Positions 24,903 through 37,307 of a stretch of 64,000 bases of DNA are shown in pieces; the stretch's first letter is position 1; the number at the start of each line of letters is the position of its first letter. The notes beneath the pieces are model-generated. The model did no database searches. It saw only the letters and a program-made list of their open reading frames with translations, and had not been told where the DNA came from. Source of the stretch: Gossypium raimondii (taxonomy: Eukaryota > Streptophyta > Magnoliopsida > Malvales > Malvaceae); contig NC_068571.1 in assembly GCF_025698545.1 (NCBI RefSeq), forward strand, positions 50,935,733 to 50,999,732, given 5' to 3'. Made by a program: the position numbers and the translations under genes.

Positions 24903-26999
24903 CATCACTAATTTGGGTTTTCTTCAAAATAAAAAATATTACATACATGAAAATTAATTATATTACTAAATTAACAAGCTAATTAATTTTAAAATAACGT
25001 AAGTCGATCCACCTTTTAAAATAATATTCTTAATAGTCGATTGAGTCTTAATTGATTGGTATGAAAATTATTATCAATATAAGAGGACGTGGGTTTAAGT
25101 GCGTTGAAACTCATTATCCTCTTATTTATGGATTGAAGAGGATTATAAGTAATTTTAAGTATTGCATAAAAATAAAGCCCTATTACAATTGTCATTTTTT
25201 TTGTAAAATCATTCTACATCGATGAGATAAAGATCCAAAAACTTTTGATGAATTCAATTTTTGAGCACTTAAAAAGAAGAAATTCGTAAATCTTAAATTT
25301 ATGAGACAAGGTTAGGACATCAATTTTTTTTATGAATAAAATAAAACATTTTACAAGAAGTTAGAAAGAGTTAAAAGAAGAATCTACATATAACAGTAAA
25401 TATTCCCTTTTATCAAAGGCCAACTTGGCAATGAAATCAACTTCAACATTTTCTTCACTAGGGACATCTTTAATGCAAAAGTTGAGTTATGCGCCTGATT
25501 ATTGTTGAATTTGATTACTTCGACAACGCTTCCTTGATAGCTCAAATAACTCCCATGTTATTTGTCTATACCAATATTATGTCATGTTACCTTCCTTCCA
25601 CCAACATTATGCCATTGAGAATGCCTCACAATTTAACTTCAAAAACCGAACATTTTCCCAATTTACTTTTAAATCCAACTCTTATGGGACATCAACTTTG
25701 AAGTCTAGCTTCTTATATTTTTATTTAATGGAAAGGACATCCAAAGAAGTAGATAATTACATTTATGAAGGGGGTTTTATTGTAGAAATCAACGTTTTTT
25801 TTTTCTCTTTAAATCTATAAAGATATCTATAACCTAAATTAAAAGTTATCCCAATCAAGGGGAATGCACAATTTCAATTTTGGGTGCAATTAAGCTAAGC
25901 TTGGGCAGGGTTGAAGGAGTATTTAGGGTATTTGTTTATTTTTATGAAAAGGAAATAAGAAGAAAAAAAAAGAAATAGGGAATAACATAAAAGAGAAAAA
26001 ATATTGGTGTTATTTTTAAGGTATTTAAAATATTGTAATTTTATATTCATTTTATATAATGTTTTACAGCTTACTGTAACCTTATTGTATTTTAATTATT
26101 TTTGGTTGTTATATTTGTATCATGTTTCATTTTATCCAATATTCTGTACAGTTAATCATAGTGATTAAATTTAGGAAAATAAATTCCATGTTTATATTTT
26201 ATCTACATTTATTTTATATTTTACATAATTTATTGGTTCAATTTAGAACAAAAATTATATGTTGATGTGCTTTTGTATCATTTTATGTATTTCAAGTATA
26301 TTACAAGTTTGTATAAAGTTTCACATATTAATCATCATTTCTATTTCTATTTTTTGTCTTATTTATATTAATTTTTATGCCATGTCATGGTTTTATTCTT
26401 TTCCATGTTATTTTCACATTCCAATGATTTACTATAGTAATTCAAATTTATTCTAAAATACATTTATTTTTAAAAATAAATAATAGTCCAAAAGATACAT
26501 TATTATAAATATTATATTCAAAATTTTAACTTAAGTTTTCAGAGTACGACAATAGTCAAAGCAAATTTAAGAGGTAGACAGAAACTTTGCCTCTAAAAGG
26601 GAAAAAATTGCTATGCAAATCTTAAGAAATAATTAAATTACATTTTGACTCCTTAAAAATAAATAAAAATTAAATTTACTACAATGCCAATTTTTTTATT
26701 ACATGACTACAAAATGAATATTTATGTTATTCTAAAATGTTATGCTAACACATTTAACAGAAAAATTTTAACTATATTAACAATTATACTTGAATTTTGA
26801 AATTTAAAAAAAATAAAAAAATAATTAAAAATAAAAGTTGGAGTGAATTAAAATACAAGAACTTTGGGTAGATTCCAACCTTGGAAACATTCTTGGGTTT
26901 GAAAAAAATGGAAGGTAAGTGGATAGAGCCCGGTCTTTGTGATATCTTAGACTGGGTAAAGTAGTGAAACTTGAGCCAATAGTAAAAAGATTGTAAGGC
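24903..26999. other. AT-rich intergenic region
   Basis: No gene is supported. It contains a roughly 100-bp dispersed repeat at 25030-25135 (AGAGGACGTGGGTTTAAGTG) that reappears inverted at 51825-51930, and a minus-strand RNase H-like remnant at 25398-25500. The open frames at 25489, 25584, 26259 and 26784 are AT-rich chance frames. Confidence 0.5.
25398..25500 (-). pseudogene. RNase H-like retroelement remnant
   Basis: The minus-strand translation contains VPSEENVEVDFIAKLAFD. This resembles the end of the RNase H domain found in plant LINE and related retroelement proteins (pattern VPREAN-x-x-AD-x-LAK). Flanking sequence does not continue in the same frame, so it is a short decayed fragment. 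The assignment rests on one motif. Confidence 0.4.
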
Positions 27000-27650
27000 C
27001 AACTGTTTGTCTCTGTATTTCAGCATATATGAATACTAGAACATCGTTTAATGGTTCCATATTAAGAGGCTTAAGGCAGGAACTTTTCACTCTTCTGTCC
27101 TCTTAATTTTTGATGATTGATTCTGGAAAAACACCCCGGCTGATTATAGAAATATGATTTGTCAGATAAGAAATTTAGTTGGAGGAGATTTTACACCGTA
27201 TGTCGCAGCATCTCCTGTCCGAAATTACAAATCAAAAAATGGTCTAGAAAATGCAGTTTGATGTTATTTCATATTTGATGATTTGTGACAGGGGGCATTT
27301 TATGTATCGTGGTAGAAAGAATTTTCAATTGAAGCATAGACCCAAATAAACCCATGAATTACCCATTGAAGATTTGCTTTGAATTTAGTGGAGAGGGACA
27401 AGGGGAAGCAGAGGTGGCTGCAGCGAGAAGCTGCTGTTTCCAATCTCACATAGACCAGAAATAATATACCGTGATTTCCATTGGCCGCCGAGCTTGGTAA
27501 CGTAAGCTTGTAACCTAGGTGGGGCACTCAGCGTGGTCTGATTCTGGCTTGTCTGTTCCAAAGCTAAGAGTTGAATTCTGGGTCTCGTGGTTTTTAGAGT
27601 TAAATTCTGATGCTCCACTTGGAACTGTGTGGAATTTTAGGGATAAAATA
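27000..27650 (+). repeat. 7SL-associated duplicated block, first and most diverged copy
   Basis: 27020-27240 and 27300-27640 match 27890-28040 and 28130-28640 in order (CATATATGAATACTAGAAC, GATTTGTCAGATAAGAA, TTTTCAATTGAAGCATAGACCC, GGGACAAGGGGAAGCAGAGG), with many substitutions and indels. The block includes the 7SL-related body at 27487 and its promoter-like upstream sequence, so it is a DNA-level duplication and not a retrocopy. Confidence 0.7.
27487..27640 (+). pseudogene. 7SL (SRP) RNA pseudogene, internally deleted
   Basis: It begins GCCGAGCTTGGTAACGTAAG, the expected 5' Alu-domain sequence of plant 7SL RNA, and keeps GGCACTCAG, a diverged TGGCTTGTCTGTTCC block and TCTCGTGGTTTTTAGAG. 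It then lacks the helix 8 segment present in the other two copies (GTGAGGCTGGTTTCACAGAG), resuming near GCTCCACTTGGAA. Upstream are ATCTCACATAG (USE-like) and AATATA. With the S-domain core missing, it cannot make a normal SRP RNA. Confidence 0.75.
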
Positions 27651-28323
27651 ACCACGTTTGAATGAAATTACAAATTGAAATGATTTACCCGGGACTTATT
27701 GTAAGGCTTTAGCTTGATAGCAATGCACCAGTTGGCCATTAGATTCTTCTAGGAAGCCTGATGGATCATTAACCTCTTTTTCAGAAACAACATTAGTTAT
27801 ACAATTAATTAAATACAGTACTTATCATTATCAAGAACACAAGCTCTTAGTCTCTTTATTTCTGTACTATAAAGATCATAGTTTCAGGCTTTCATCATAT
27901 ATGAACACTAGGTTCCATTTTTTAAGAGGCTAAGGGCAGGAAATTTTCTATCCTTCTATCCTCTAATATTGATGATTAATTCTAGAAAAATACTGCACCT
28001 GGTTATAGAATTATGATTTGTCAGATAAGAAGAAGAATTTGACCTCTCACTTGTGCAAATAACCAAAAGTTTGAAGTGTTTCATATTGGATGGTTTTGTG
28101 AAGATTCGATCCGACAACAGGCGGCATTTTTTGTATCATGGTGGGAAGAATTTTCAATCGAAACATAGACCCAATTAAATCCATATATGTCCATCTTTTA
28201 TTAACAAAAGGAAGGAAAGGAAGTTACCCATTGAAGGAGATGGGGATTCGCCATAGATGCGCTTTGAAGTTATCGAGGGGGACAAGAGGGAAGCAGAGGT
28301 TTAGGTTGAGCAAAGAGTTTCCA

Positions 28324-28366
28324 ATCCCACACAGATAGAAGACAACAAGTATTAGTTCTTTATATA
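28324..28366 (+). promoter_or_regulatory. Pol III-type USE and TATA promoter of 7SL copy 2
   Basis: ATCCCACACAG at 28324-28334 resembles the plant upstream sequence element (consensus RTCCCACATCG). TTTATATA at 28359-28366 is a TATA box. The 24-bp gap between them is the spacing known for Pol III-type plant snRNA/7SL promoters; the Pol II type is about 10 bp longer. The RNA start at 28390 lies about 29 bp past the TATA start. Confidence 0.75.
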
Positions 28367-28389
28367 TCTACTTTCCCGTATTGCTGCTT

Positions 28390-28695
28390 GCTGAGCTTGG
28401 TAACGCAAGCCTGTGACCTAAGTAGGAGCATTAAGGAGCTGGAACGTGGGTTCCTTTCATTGAGCTGGATCCGTTGTGGTCTACATCTGACTTGCCCATA
28501 CCAAGCCGAAAGTTGGGCCGAGGGTACTGAGCGAAAGCTCCGGTTCTCGTGGTTCTTAGAGTGGAGAGTACTGCGTGAGGCTGGTTTCACAGAGCAGCGA
28601 CTATCTCCCGCTTTCGGCAGTGGTAGGATGACAAGTCGGTTCCACTTGGATCCATCATAGCTCGGTGAGTTGACCTCAAACTGAACCATCACTTT
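28390..28695 (+). ncRNA. 7SL RNA (signal recognition particle RNA), copy 2, likely functional
   Basis: The sequence follows plant 7SL RNA from end to end. The 5' Alu-domain GCTGAGCTTGGTAACGCAAG is followed by GAGCATTAAGG, CTACATCTGACTTGCCCATA and GGTTCTCGTGGTTCTTAGAG. Next come the helix 8 hairpin GTGAGGCTGGTTTCACAGAG then CAGCGAC, TCTCCCGCTTTCGG, and a 3' TTTTTT at 28693-28698 as Pol III terminator. The length of about 306 nt fits the roughly 300-nt family size. The RNA scaffolds the SRP proteins: the Alu domain pauses translation, and helix 8 with SRP54 reads signal peptides to target ribosomes to the ER. Promoter, body and terminator are all present. Protein-like frames on both strands here are by-products of the GC-rich RNA gene. 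Confidence 0.85.
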
Positions 28696-30853
28696 TTTCC
28701 TCATTGTTTCATGTGGTATATTAAGTTTAATTGAGAAGATTCAAATCTTCCCGTATGGCAGAATTATTTAGAGTTATTGTTTGTTTAGATTAAAATTTGA
28801 CAATTCTTCCTTTATTTAGAAGCTATAACTCGAGATATTTTATATATGTTTGAATAATGTTCAAGCATTCAAGATATTTTAAATTATATAAAATTCAAGA
28901 TATTTTGATATAAATATTAAAATTATACATAAACTTCGACTTCATATATGAGCTTTAATTTTGTGTGCACATAAAATTTTTATTTGATTCAATTTTTAAA
29001 ATCACTTACAACATTATCAAATTAACACAATTTTAAGTTGATAGCATACACAAACAATTATATTAACCCAATATGAAAATAAATATATTAATTCATTTAT
29101 TTAAATGTGTATAATTAAATCAAAATCAAAATTTCATGTATACATAAACCACAAGTCAAATTTCATAAGTATGATTGGCACCAAATCAATTTTTATTTCT
29201 TTTCCTTAGAACAACTATCCAAATTCAGTTATACCTAGATTAAGAATTCCCAGAATCCAAGCTAAGTAATGGAAGGGCTTCATACGAGAGTAAAAAACCC
29301 CTAAATCAATTCAAAGGATTGGGTAGAAGTCAAAGATGAAATAGCCAAAATAGCTCACAGAAACCTTACTTGCCAATAAAGCTTGTCAAGAGGGTAGAGA
29401 GGCATAAAAGTTAAGCAAAAATTAGGCCATTCTAGCTTTTGCTTTGTTTGTTACATTAAATTCAATTTCATCATATTTATGCATTTGCATTATGTTGATA
29501 TTTTTACCTTTTTACTGTTTTAAATTTAATAAATTTATAATTTTTATGCGTTAATATTTATATTTATATTTATTTTGAAGTTAACACCATTCATATTGGC
29601 TACTTAAATCAAAATAAATTATGACAAATATTAACTAACTAATTAACTAGCTCGCACGTAATTTTGATGTGATGGGATCCAAAGCAATTTTTTTTCATTT
29701 TGTATTATCGAGTTTTAATTATTTTTCTCCTATGTTAGTCTTATGTCTCAATTTATAGTATATTTTGTCGATTCTCTAAATTTATTTACTTAAAAAGTTT
29801 TAATCATTACATTGATCATTGTTATGATACTTACTATTACCAATCCTCGGATTCTACACAGTTTGTATGTTAAACTCGTAGATCAAGCTTGCATGATTTT
29901 AAGTGTTCGCAGGAGGGTACTTACACTCCCCTGCGAGGTCACACGTGGGATCGCGCATGAAATCGTATAAACACGTGTTATGTCTACAATAGAGTACGTG
30001 TTGACATGCACGAAACCTATTATAGAATATGACATCAATAAATAGTAACAATATCATACAAATATATAACCTTACCATTTAATTAAAACTCTAAATCCCA
30101 GGAGCAAGCTGATAATTCGATTATTTTATATGCTGTTCAAATTTTTTAAATTAATTCTTCTATTTTTAATTTTAAGAATTTAGTACTTTGATTTAAAAAT
30201 AAAAGACCAATTGATAATATAGATAGATGACTTTTGGTTAAATTTTGTTATTAGATATTGTACTTTATGAAAGTTGTGGATTTAGTTTTATATTTTAATT
30301 TGATTAATTTTAGTCTTTGTACTTTTTGAATTTTGAAATTGTGATCTTGGCCCAAACGATATGAGTTAAATTCAATTACTAGACCTATACTATGCAATTA
30401 GATCATTCTACGTCCCTATATTTTTTGAATTGTGAAATTTCAATCTTAGCATAAATGACCGTCATAATGCATTGACTGGATTTTTATGAAAAATATATAA
30501 AAATAACAAGCAAACATGACATTGCACATATTAAAAATAGCAGAATTTAAAAATTATAATTTATCGAAGACTGGAATTTTAAAATTAAAAAAATATAGAA
30601 ATTAAACTTACAACTTTCATAAAATACATAAACTAATAATAGAATTTAACATTTACTCTTAATTCATATCTTTGAATATTAGAACTCCACATATTCAAAT
30701 TTAAATTTAATTTGAAAACCAGTCAAATAAAAAAAATCTAAATTCATGAAACATAGACCCAACTAAATCTATGTATGTTACCCATTGAAGGAGATGGGAT
30801 TCGCTTTGAAGTTATCGAGGGGGACAAGAGGGAAGCAGAGGTTTAGGTTGAGC

Positions 30854-30998
30854 TAGGGGTTAGAATCATTCGATTTGATTCGAAGAATTCGATGAAAAAT
30901 TTAAATTGAGTTCGGTTGCTAAAATATGATTCGTCAACTCGACTAACTCGAAATTTTTTAACTTGATTCGACTCCACTCAATCGAATACTCACCCTTA
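30854..30998. mobile_element. hAT-type MITE (145 bp) upstream of 7SL copy 3
   Basis: The element begins TAGGGGTTAG and ends ACTCACCCTTA, imperfect inverted ends of the TAGGG...CCCTA class. It is flanked by an identical 8-bp duplication GGTTGAGC at 30846-30853 and 30999-31006. The paralogous site in unit 1 (28296-28315, TTTAGGTTGAGCAAAGAG) has a single copy and no insertion, so the boundaries are firm. The interior is rich in TCGA motifs. Confidence 0.9.
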
Positions 30999-31079
30999 GG
31001 TTGAGCAAAGAGTTTTTGTCACAGATAGAAAACAATAAGTATTAGTTTTTTATATATCTACTTTCCCGTGATGCTGCTT

Positions 31080-31385
31080 GCTGAGCTTGGTAACGCAAGT
31101 CTGTAACCCAAGTGGTAGCATTAAGGTGATGGAACATGGGTTCGTTTCATTGAGCTGGATCCATCGTGGTCTACATCTGACTTGCCCATACCAAGCCGAG
31201 AGTTGGGCCGAGGGAATTGAGCGAAAGCTCTGGTTCTCGTGGTTCTTAGAGTGGAGAGTTCTGCGTGAGGCTGGTTTCACAGAGCAGCGATCATCTCCCG
31301 CTCTCGGTAGTGGAAGGATAACTAGTCAGTTCCACTAGGATCCGTCATAACTCAATGAGTTGATCCCTGACTGAACCACATCTTT
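31080..31385 (+). ncRNA. 7SL RNA copy 3, complete body but damaged promoter
   Basis: The body is collinear with copy 2 over about 306 nt, including GCTGAGCTTGGTAACGCAAG, GTGAGGCTGGTTTCACAGAG, TCTCCCGC and a TTTTTT terminator at 31383-31388. The TATA region is conserved (TTTTTATATATC near 31048-31058). The USE is not: where copy 2 has TTTCCAATCCCACACAGATAG, this copy has TTTTTGTCACAGATAG, losing the CCCAC core. A MITE lies just upstream. It may be expressed weakly or not at all. Confidence 0.75.
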
Positions 31386-34243
31386 TTTCGCAATTGAAAA
31401 AGAAATTCCTAGAATCTTCATATTATGAATGATGTATGGCATAATTATTGTTTGTTTAGATTAAATTTCGACGACTCTTCCTCAATTTATAAGTTATCTC
31501 AAGTAATATATTTTATATGATTTGTCTGAATAATGTTCCAAGAATATATTATGAAATTGTATAAAATTTTACATAATAATTTGGTTTAGGTATATTTTGA
31601 CACATTCGTGTATTCATGTTGTGTTCATATTATTTTAAAATATATATTAAAATTATATATGAACTTAGATTTTGTGCGATTTTATACATGAAAATTTTGA
31701 TTTAATTCAGTTTTCAAAATCACTAACAACATCATTTTATGTTAGTATATTGCACATACAAATAATTATATTAAATTCAATTTCATCATATTTATGCATT
31801 TATATTATGTTAATATTTTTCCTTTTAGTGTTTAAAGGATAATAAATTTATAAAACTTTTATCTATTAATGTTCGCATCTATTTTTACTTTGAAGTTACT
31901 ATCATTTGTATCCACAATTTAAATCGTATAAATTAAATTAAATTAATTAATTAATTAACCTCAATTCAACTAATTAGCTATCTCACACGTGATTTTCACA
32001 AAATTCATTTCTTTTCATATTTTATCCAGTTCTAATTATTCTTTCTGTTATGTCTGAGTTGATAGTATATTATTGTACTCTAAATTTATTTACTTAAAAT
32101 TTAATCATTACATTTATCACTAAATATCATATTCCAAACTCTAATAAAATTTTCAGATATTTCTACTCTACTTTCAAAATTAATTCTTCAATTTAGTGTG
32201 TCTGCTTATTTGATTTGAAAAATAAAACAAAACACCAATTGATAATATAGTTAGTTGACATTTGTTAAATTTAAATTTTTTCTATCAATTGGAGTTTACT
32301 TTTGGTTAAATTCTGTTTTTAGTCTTTATGCTTTGATTTGATCAATTTTAGTGCTGTCTTTTTGAATTTTGAATTTTTTCTCTTGACACAAATAATAGCA
32401 GTTAAATCTGTTTTATTAAATTCAATTACTAGTTATGTACTATTCATAGAATTGTAGATTTAGTCCATATTCTCCAATTAGATGATTCTATGTCCTTATA
32501 TTTTTTGAATTTTGAAACTCCAATCTTGACGTAAATGCATTAACTAGATTTTATGTGAGTAATATATGAAAATAACAAGTGAACATGACATTGAACATGT
32601 AATAGGCCATTTTTGCCCGGACCCAAACCAAACCAAATAAAATAAAAAAATTTAAAATCTAAATTAAAAACAGTCCATTTACAGAAAAAAAAATCAGACC
32701 CAAAACAGCCCAAAAAAACCCTAATGGCCCAATAACCTAGACATTTTTCAGTAAAACAAAAGAAACCCTAGCCCCATTGCCGCTTCTCCTCGATCACGCC
32801 GCGCGCTCCTTGTCCCGAGGCCTAACGCGCGTCTGTCGCCTTGCACCAAAACGGCAAAGGGCGTCTCTTCCCTCCCCTCCGTTGACCGTGTCAGTACTTG
32901 CAAAAAAGGGAATGTAAAAGGACAGAAACAACAACAAGAACAATAGAAAAATAGAAAAAAAAAAACAATGTTGTAATTCGACTATAAAAGAGCCTAAAAA
33001 ACCAGATTGTAAGGAGGATTTTTAGGAAATTAAAAAAAAAGAAATCGAAATACAAAAATTAAAAAAACTTCAAAGGTGATTTTTATTGTGGGAGTCGAAA
33101 GGTCGATCGGTGGCCATCGCGGCGAAAGTTCGCCGACACCAAGGCCGGAGTGGGGAAGGCTGAGAGAAAAAAAAGGGCTAAAAGAGTTTTTTTTAACAGA
33201 CAAAAGTATTTTTTTTTTAATTTTAGTCCTTTTAAACGATGCACATAGGGAAATTTGGGATATTTTTCCGATCGGTCCCTATCCCTTTTAGCGTGTTACA
33301 TTTTAGTACTTATTAGTCTATTTATTTATTTTATTTATGTGCTTAATTTCATTTAAATTTTGATTTAACCCTTTATTTTTAATCTTTATTAAACTATTTT
33401 CTTTTATATTTATCTACTTATTTATTATTTCCTTATTCTTTATCATATATCTAAAAATTATTGTTTATATTCCTTTTATTTGTGTATATTGTCATCATTA
33501 TTTTTATTGTTTTAGTATATTTCTCGTATACTTAAATGTAATATTACTTATTTTATTTTATTTATTCTTTTACTTTTAAATACTTAAATTTAATATTATT
33601 TGTTTTGCCTATTTATTTATTTATTATTCTATTATTTTTTAAATAATTAAACTTGATATTACTTATACTTCCTTTCATTTTTTTTATTTTTTATTTCAAA
33701 GTTACTTTATTTGTTTTGTTATTAATGCCATGAATTAATATTCTTATTATTGCCATATTTACATTATTATTACTATAGTATTTATCCATTTATTTGTTAT
33801 TTGCTATTCTAATATAAATGTTCTACCCACATGTTCATCTTATATTATTTCACTATCACCATATCATACATTAAGTTAAGCAATTATCCACGTGTATATT
33901 ATGCCGAATAAGTAAAATGCATATCATTTTAAGCATTATGTTTGTTTATTTTTGCACGATAAATGAAAAAGGTAAAATTTTTAAATCGTGGCAATATTAT
34001 TACTTTTAGAATTAGAAAAGTCGTGTTCCTAACTTACGGAGTATGGCTTCTTTCTAAAACCGAAATAATCGAATATCCATTTCAAAAATATAAAAACGAG
34101 ATTTAAGTAACGATTTAAACGGCGATTATTCTGATTTTCGAAAGCTAAAGGTGTCATGTCCTAACTCACAGGGCAAGATCCTTATTCTCGATTAATTTGG
34201 AATAAAGCCTTTTTTATTAAAATATCTTAACACGAAGTGATCG

Positions 34244-37200
34244 TGTAATGGCCTAAATTCAAGGTTATCGGAACAGTGGTTTCGTAACCACAAATCCGAT
34301 TTAAAGAGAAATTTATTTTAATATTTTTCATGAATATTGATATGATAGGAAAATCGTATGAAAATATAGATAGAAAAATTTTACCGATTTAGTGGTTAGT
34401 TAGAAAAAGAAATTATTGAAGAAATTGGGTAAAAACAAGGTATCGAGACCTCGATATCGTAAAAATGAGTCATAAATATTTTTATAAACATTTATGAAGT
34501 ATTAGTAATATGGTATTAGAATTTCGTTAGAAAATTTCTATGTTTGGGTAGTTAATTAAGTGAAAAGGACTAAATTGAAAAGGGTGTAAAAGTTACTAGA
34601 AGGATTAAATAGCTCAATTGCTAAATGAGGAGGGACATAAGAGATATTTTGGGCTGCATAAGCTGTGAAAAATCAGGAGAATTGGTGAAATAAGGGCAAA
34701 ATGAGAAAATAACAAAATTTACTAAAATAAAAATGGGACCAACTTGTAATATATAGAATTCTCCTCATATTTTCTTCATTATCATCAGCCAAAAATGTCC
34801 TAAGGGTTTATTAAAGCTGTTATTTCATAATTTTTGCACCAAGTGAGTTAATCCTTGCCTTTTTCTTGTAATTTTTGTGTTTCTAAGACTTTTACAACTA
34901 GGTCCTATTACTAAATTCATTAGTTTTTGATTTTATGAATGAAATTAGAAGTTTCTATGAATATGTGCTGGAATTTTATGATGAAATAGCATGAAATTGA
35001 ATCTTTAATTTGTTTATGATATGATTTTATTAGGTAATTTCAATAGAAATTGATTTGTGAGACCTAATTATGAAAAAGTTTGGAATCAAAGTCTAGTGCT
35101 AAAATTCTGATTTCCAAAGGTTATAAAGTAGTTTAAAGTGATGTAATAAAGTGCTAATTGAGAAAAAATCATCTCAATTGAGAGGTTAATTGAGCAGGGA
35201 CGAAATTATCATTTATTGAAAGCTTAGGGGAAAAATGGTAATTAACATCATGCACTAAAACAGTTTTGGACAGCAGCAGTAGGTTAACTTTGAAAAATCA
35301 CCATAAACTGTGGAAATTTAATTAGAGGATGAATAAAATATGAAATTAAAGCTTATTGAGTCTAGTTTCTTATAGAAGAAACGATGTAAGCAATGGAATT
35401 GTAAATCATGAGATATAATAGGTTTTGTGAGACAAGATCAGAATGATTTCGGGTTCCCCTGTTCTGACTTTGGAAAATCATAAAAAATTGGATAAAAATA
35501 ATTAGGGGCTCAAATTTATATGTTTAAAATTATTAATTAGTCTATTTTCAAAAGAAATAAACGAGAACATCATCCAAATCCTGTAAGAAGAGATAATTAA
35601 TTTTTAGTGAAGAAGGGTCAAAACTGTCAGACAGTAAAATAGGGATGATTTTAAAGAATAAACTGTACTTATTGACTAAACAAAAATTCTGAAAATTTTA
35701 TGGTAAGAAGGTATGTGAGTCTAATTTCAAGGAAAATTAGCAGATCTTAATTTGGAGTTCCGTAGCTCAAGATATAAATAATTTAGTGACTATGACTCAA
35801 TGAGACAGCTTTGAATGAACTATAAATAATAATTGGATTATAGAGAATGTTACATGTGAACATGAAATGTATTAAATTTTATGATTAAATTTCTTTATTT
35901 AAATCCAAAAAATTCAAATACGAAGCTAGATCGAGGAAAAGAAAAAGTTCGGGATTAGTATATTTTTGCATAGGAACAAGTATCGAGATAAGTTCGTGTA
36001 ACTTGAATTATATTCTTAAATGCTTGAAATGTTTGTTATTGATGTGAATATGATTTGAATGTTCATTATATGAAAATTGATGAAACATTGATATATTTGA
36101 TAAAAAGGGGAAGAAATCCGGGTTGAATGGAAGGAAAATTCGATGGATCTCTGAAAAGGAATTGACGGTAAAAAGGATCTAGCCCGGACGAGTGATCCTA
36201 TTATGATATAGTCCTCCCGAAGAATATGTGGAAAATGGATTTAGCCCGGACGGGTAATCCGAATTAGGGTCTGAATTTAGCCTGGACTGGTAATTCAGAT
36301 CCAAGCTCATTAGAGTAATTGTCATTGCAGGGGATTTAGCCTGGACTGGTAATCCCGACAATACTCTCTGAGTTTATATTACAGGGGATTTAGCCTGGAT
36401 TGGTAATCCCGCTATAAGGATGAGGTTCGCGGGAGTGTGCTCTCTAAAATGGAAATGTGCACACATGAATATGAATTGACGGACCCGGATTTGTACACTT
36501 AGGTGTACCCCTGAAAATCCATCGAAATTCCAAGTAGTTTAACGGGATAAATATGGAAAAATAACAAGGAAATGGAAATCATGGTATTGATGAGCTCATC
36601 AATCATGGTATATATATTATTGATACATGAAAATTATTGAACTAACTTGAATGTTGAGTTTGTGCATGTTAAGGGAATAATGCATTGAATGGATGTATGA
36701 ATGTTTATTGCATTGCATTGAAAATATTAGGTAAGTATAATTCTTGTTACATGAGCTTACTAAGCACAAAGTGCTTACCCTGTTTTCTTTTCCCCTGTGT
36801 TGTAGTGTTAAGAGCTCGGAGGTTGGATTTGGTCGAAGACGTATCACACTATCAACCTCATGTATAAGCTAGTAAAGTAAATGTTAATGTGAAATGAATG
36901 TATGGTTAGCCATTGGTATGGCTAACAAATTTTGGTTTTGGTATGTGATGAGGTTCTCTTATGAATATGTTAAATTTATCTTGAAAATATGTTGAAATGG
37001 ATTGGTTGTGTTGGATTGGTCTCGGTTTAAAATTGGAGGGAAGATTATATATTTATAAAGGGGTTATATTGAGTTCATAAAAAAAAAAGACTTTGGGATT
37101 TTGCGAAAAAAATTTCTTATGGTTTCGATTTAATCTCGGTTTGGTCCCGATGTATGTTTTGGGCCTCGGAGGCCCATCCAAGAGACGTCATGACATGTTT

Positions 37201-37307
37201 CGATAAATGAATAGTATTTAACTCGTAATAACAAAAAAATTATTCGGTAAAATCTGGTAATGCCTTGTACCCTATTCTAGCGACGAATACGGGTAGGGGG
37301 TATTACA
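34244..37307 (+). mobile_element. Solo LTR, family B (3064 bp), nested in family A
   Basis: The unit starts TGTAATGGCCTAAATT and ends GGGTAGGGGGTATTACA, so the termini are inverted as in an LTR. The flanks are GATCG (34239-34243) and GATTG (37308-37312), a 5-bp target duplication with one CpG-to-TpG transition, the expected decay of methylated DNA. Inside are repeated half-similar blocks (TGAGTCTAGTTT near 35358 and TGAGTCTAATTT near 35716) and a run of TTTAGCCTGGACTGGTAAT variants (36180-36410). No gag/pol is present and only one LTR is seen, hence a solo LTR formed by LTR-LTR recombination. Confidence 0.82.
36178..36415 (+). repeat. Short interspersed repeats inside LTR B (TTTAGCC-GGAC-GGTAAT words)
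   Basis: Five variants of one 20-bp word (TAGCCCGGACGAGTGATCC, TTAGCCCGGACGGGTAATCC, TTAGCCTGGACTGGTAATTC, TTAGCCTGGACTGGTAATCC, TTAGCCTGGATTGGTAATCC) recur every 50-70 bp. They look like a family-specific subrepeat of the LTR, and most differences are C-to-T. Confidence 0.8.

Larger units (their letters stand above)
28160..30745 (+). repeat. Segmental tandem duplication, unit 1 (7SL copy 2 and downstream 2 kb)
   Basis: Unit 1 starts at GAAACATAGACCCAATTAAA. Its order of blocks (7SL body, TTGTTTGTTTAGATTAAA, MITE relic near 28908, TCAATTTCATCATATTTATG, ATTGATAATATAGA, AACTTTCATAAAATACATAA) is repeated at 30746-32592 and, beyond an inserted LTR, at 37604-37830. Unit 2 lacks some internal parts, such as the equivalent of about 29860-30110, which contains a GC-richer stretch (GTCACACGTGGGATCGCGC). 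No protein gene is visible within the unit. Confidence 0.75.

Noticed and set aside
28360..28704. Overlapping 90- and 114-codon frames on both strands around 28388-28704, and their counterparts at 31050-31338
   Set aside because: They coincide with the 7SL RNA bodies and are conserved only because the RNA sequence is; neither has gene context.
33076..33291. 71-codon frame with RSIGGHRGESSPTPRPEWGR
   Set aside because: Lies inside the family A LTR; GC-rich LTR sequence gives chance frames.
34244..37307. Considered as a complete retrotransposon
   Set aside because: No gag, protease, RT or integrase motif in any frame and no second LTR, so it is better described as a solo LTR.
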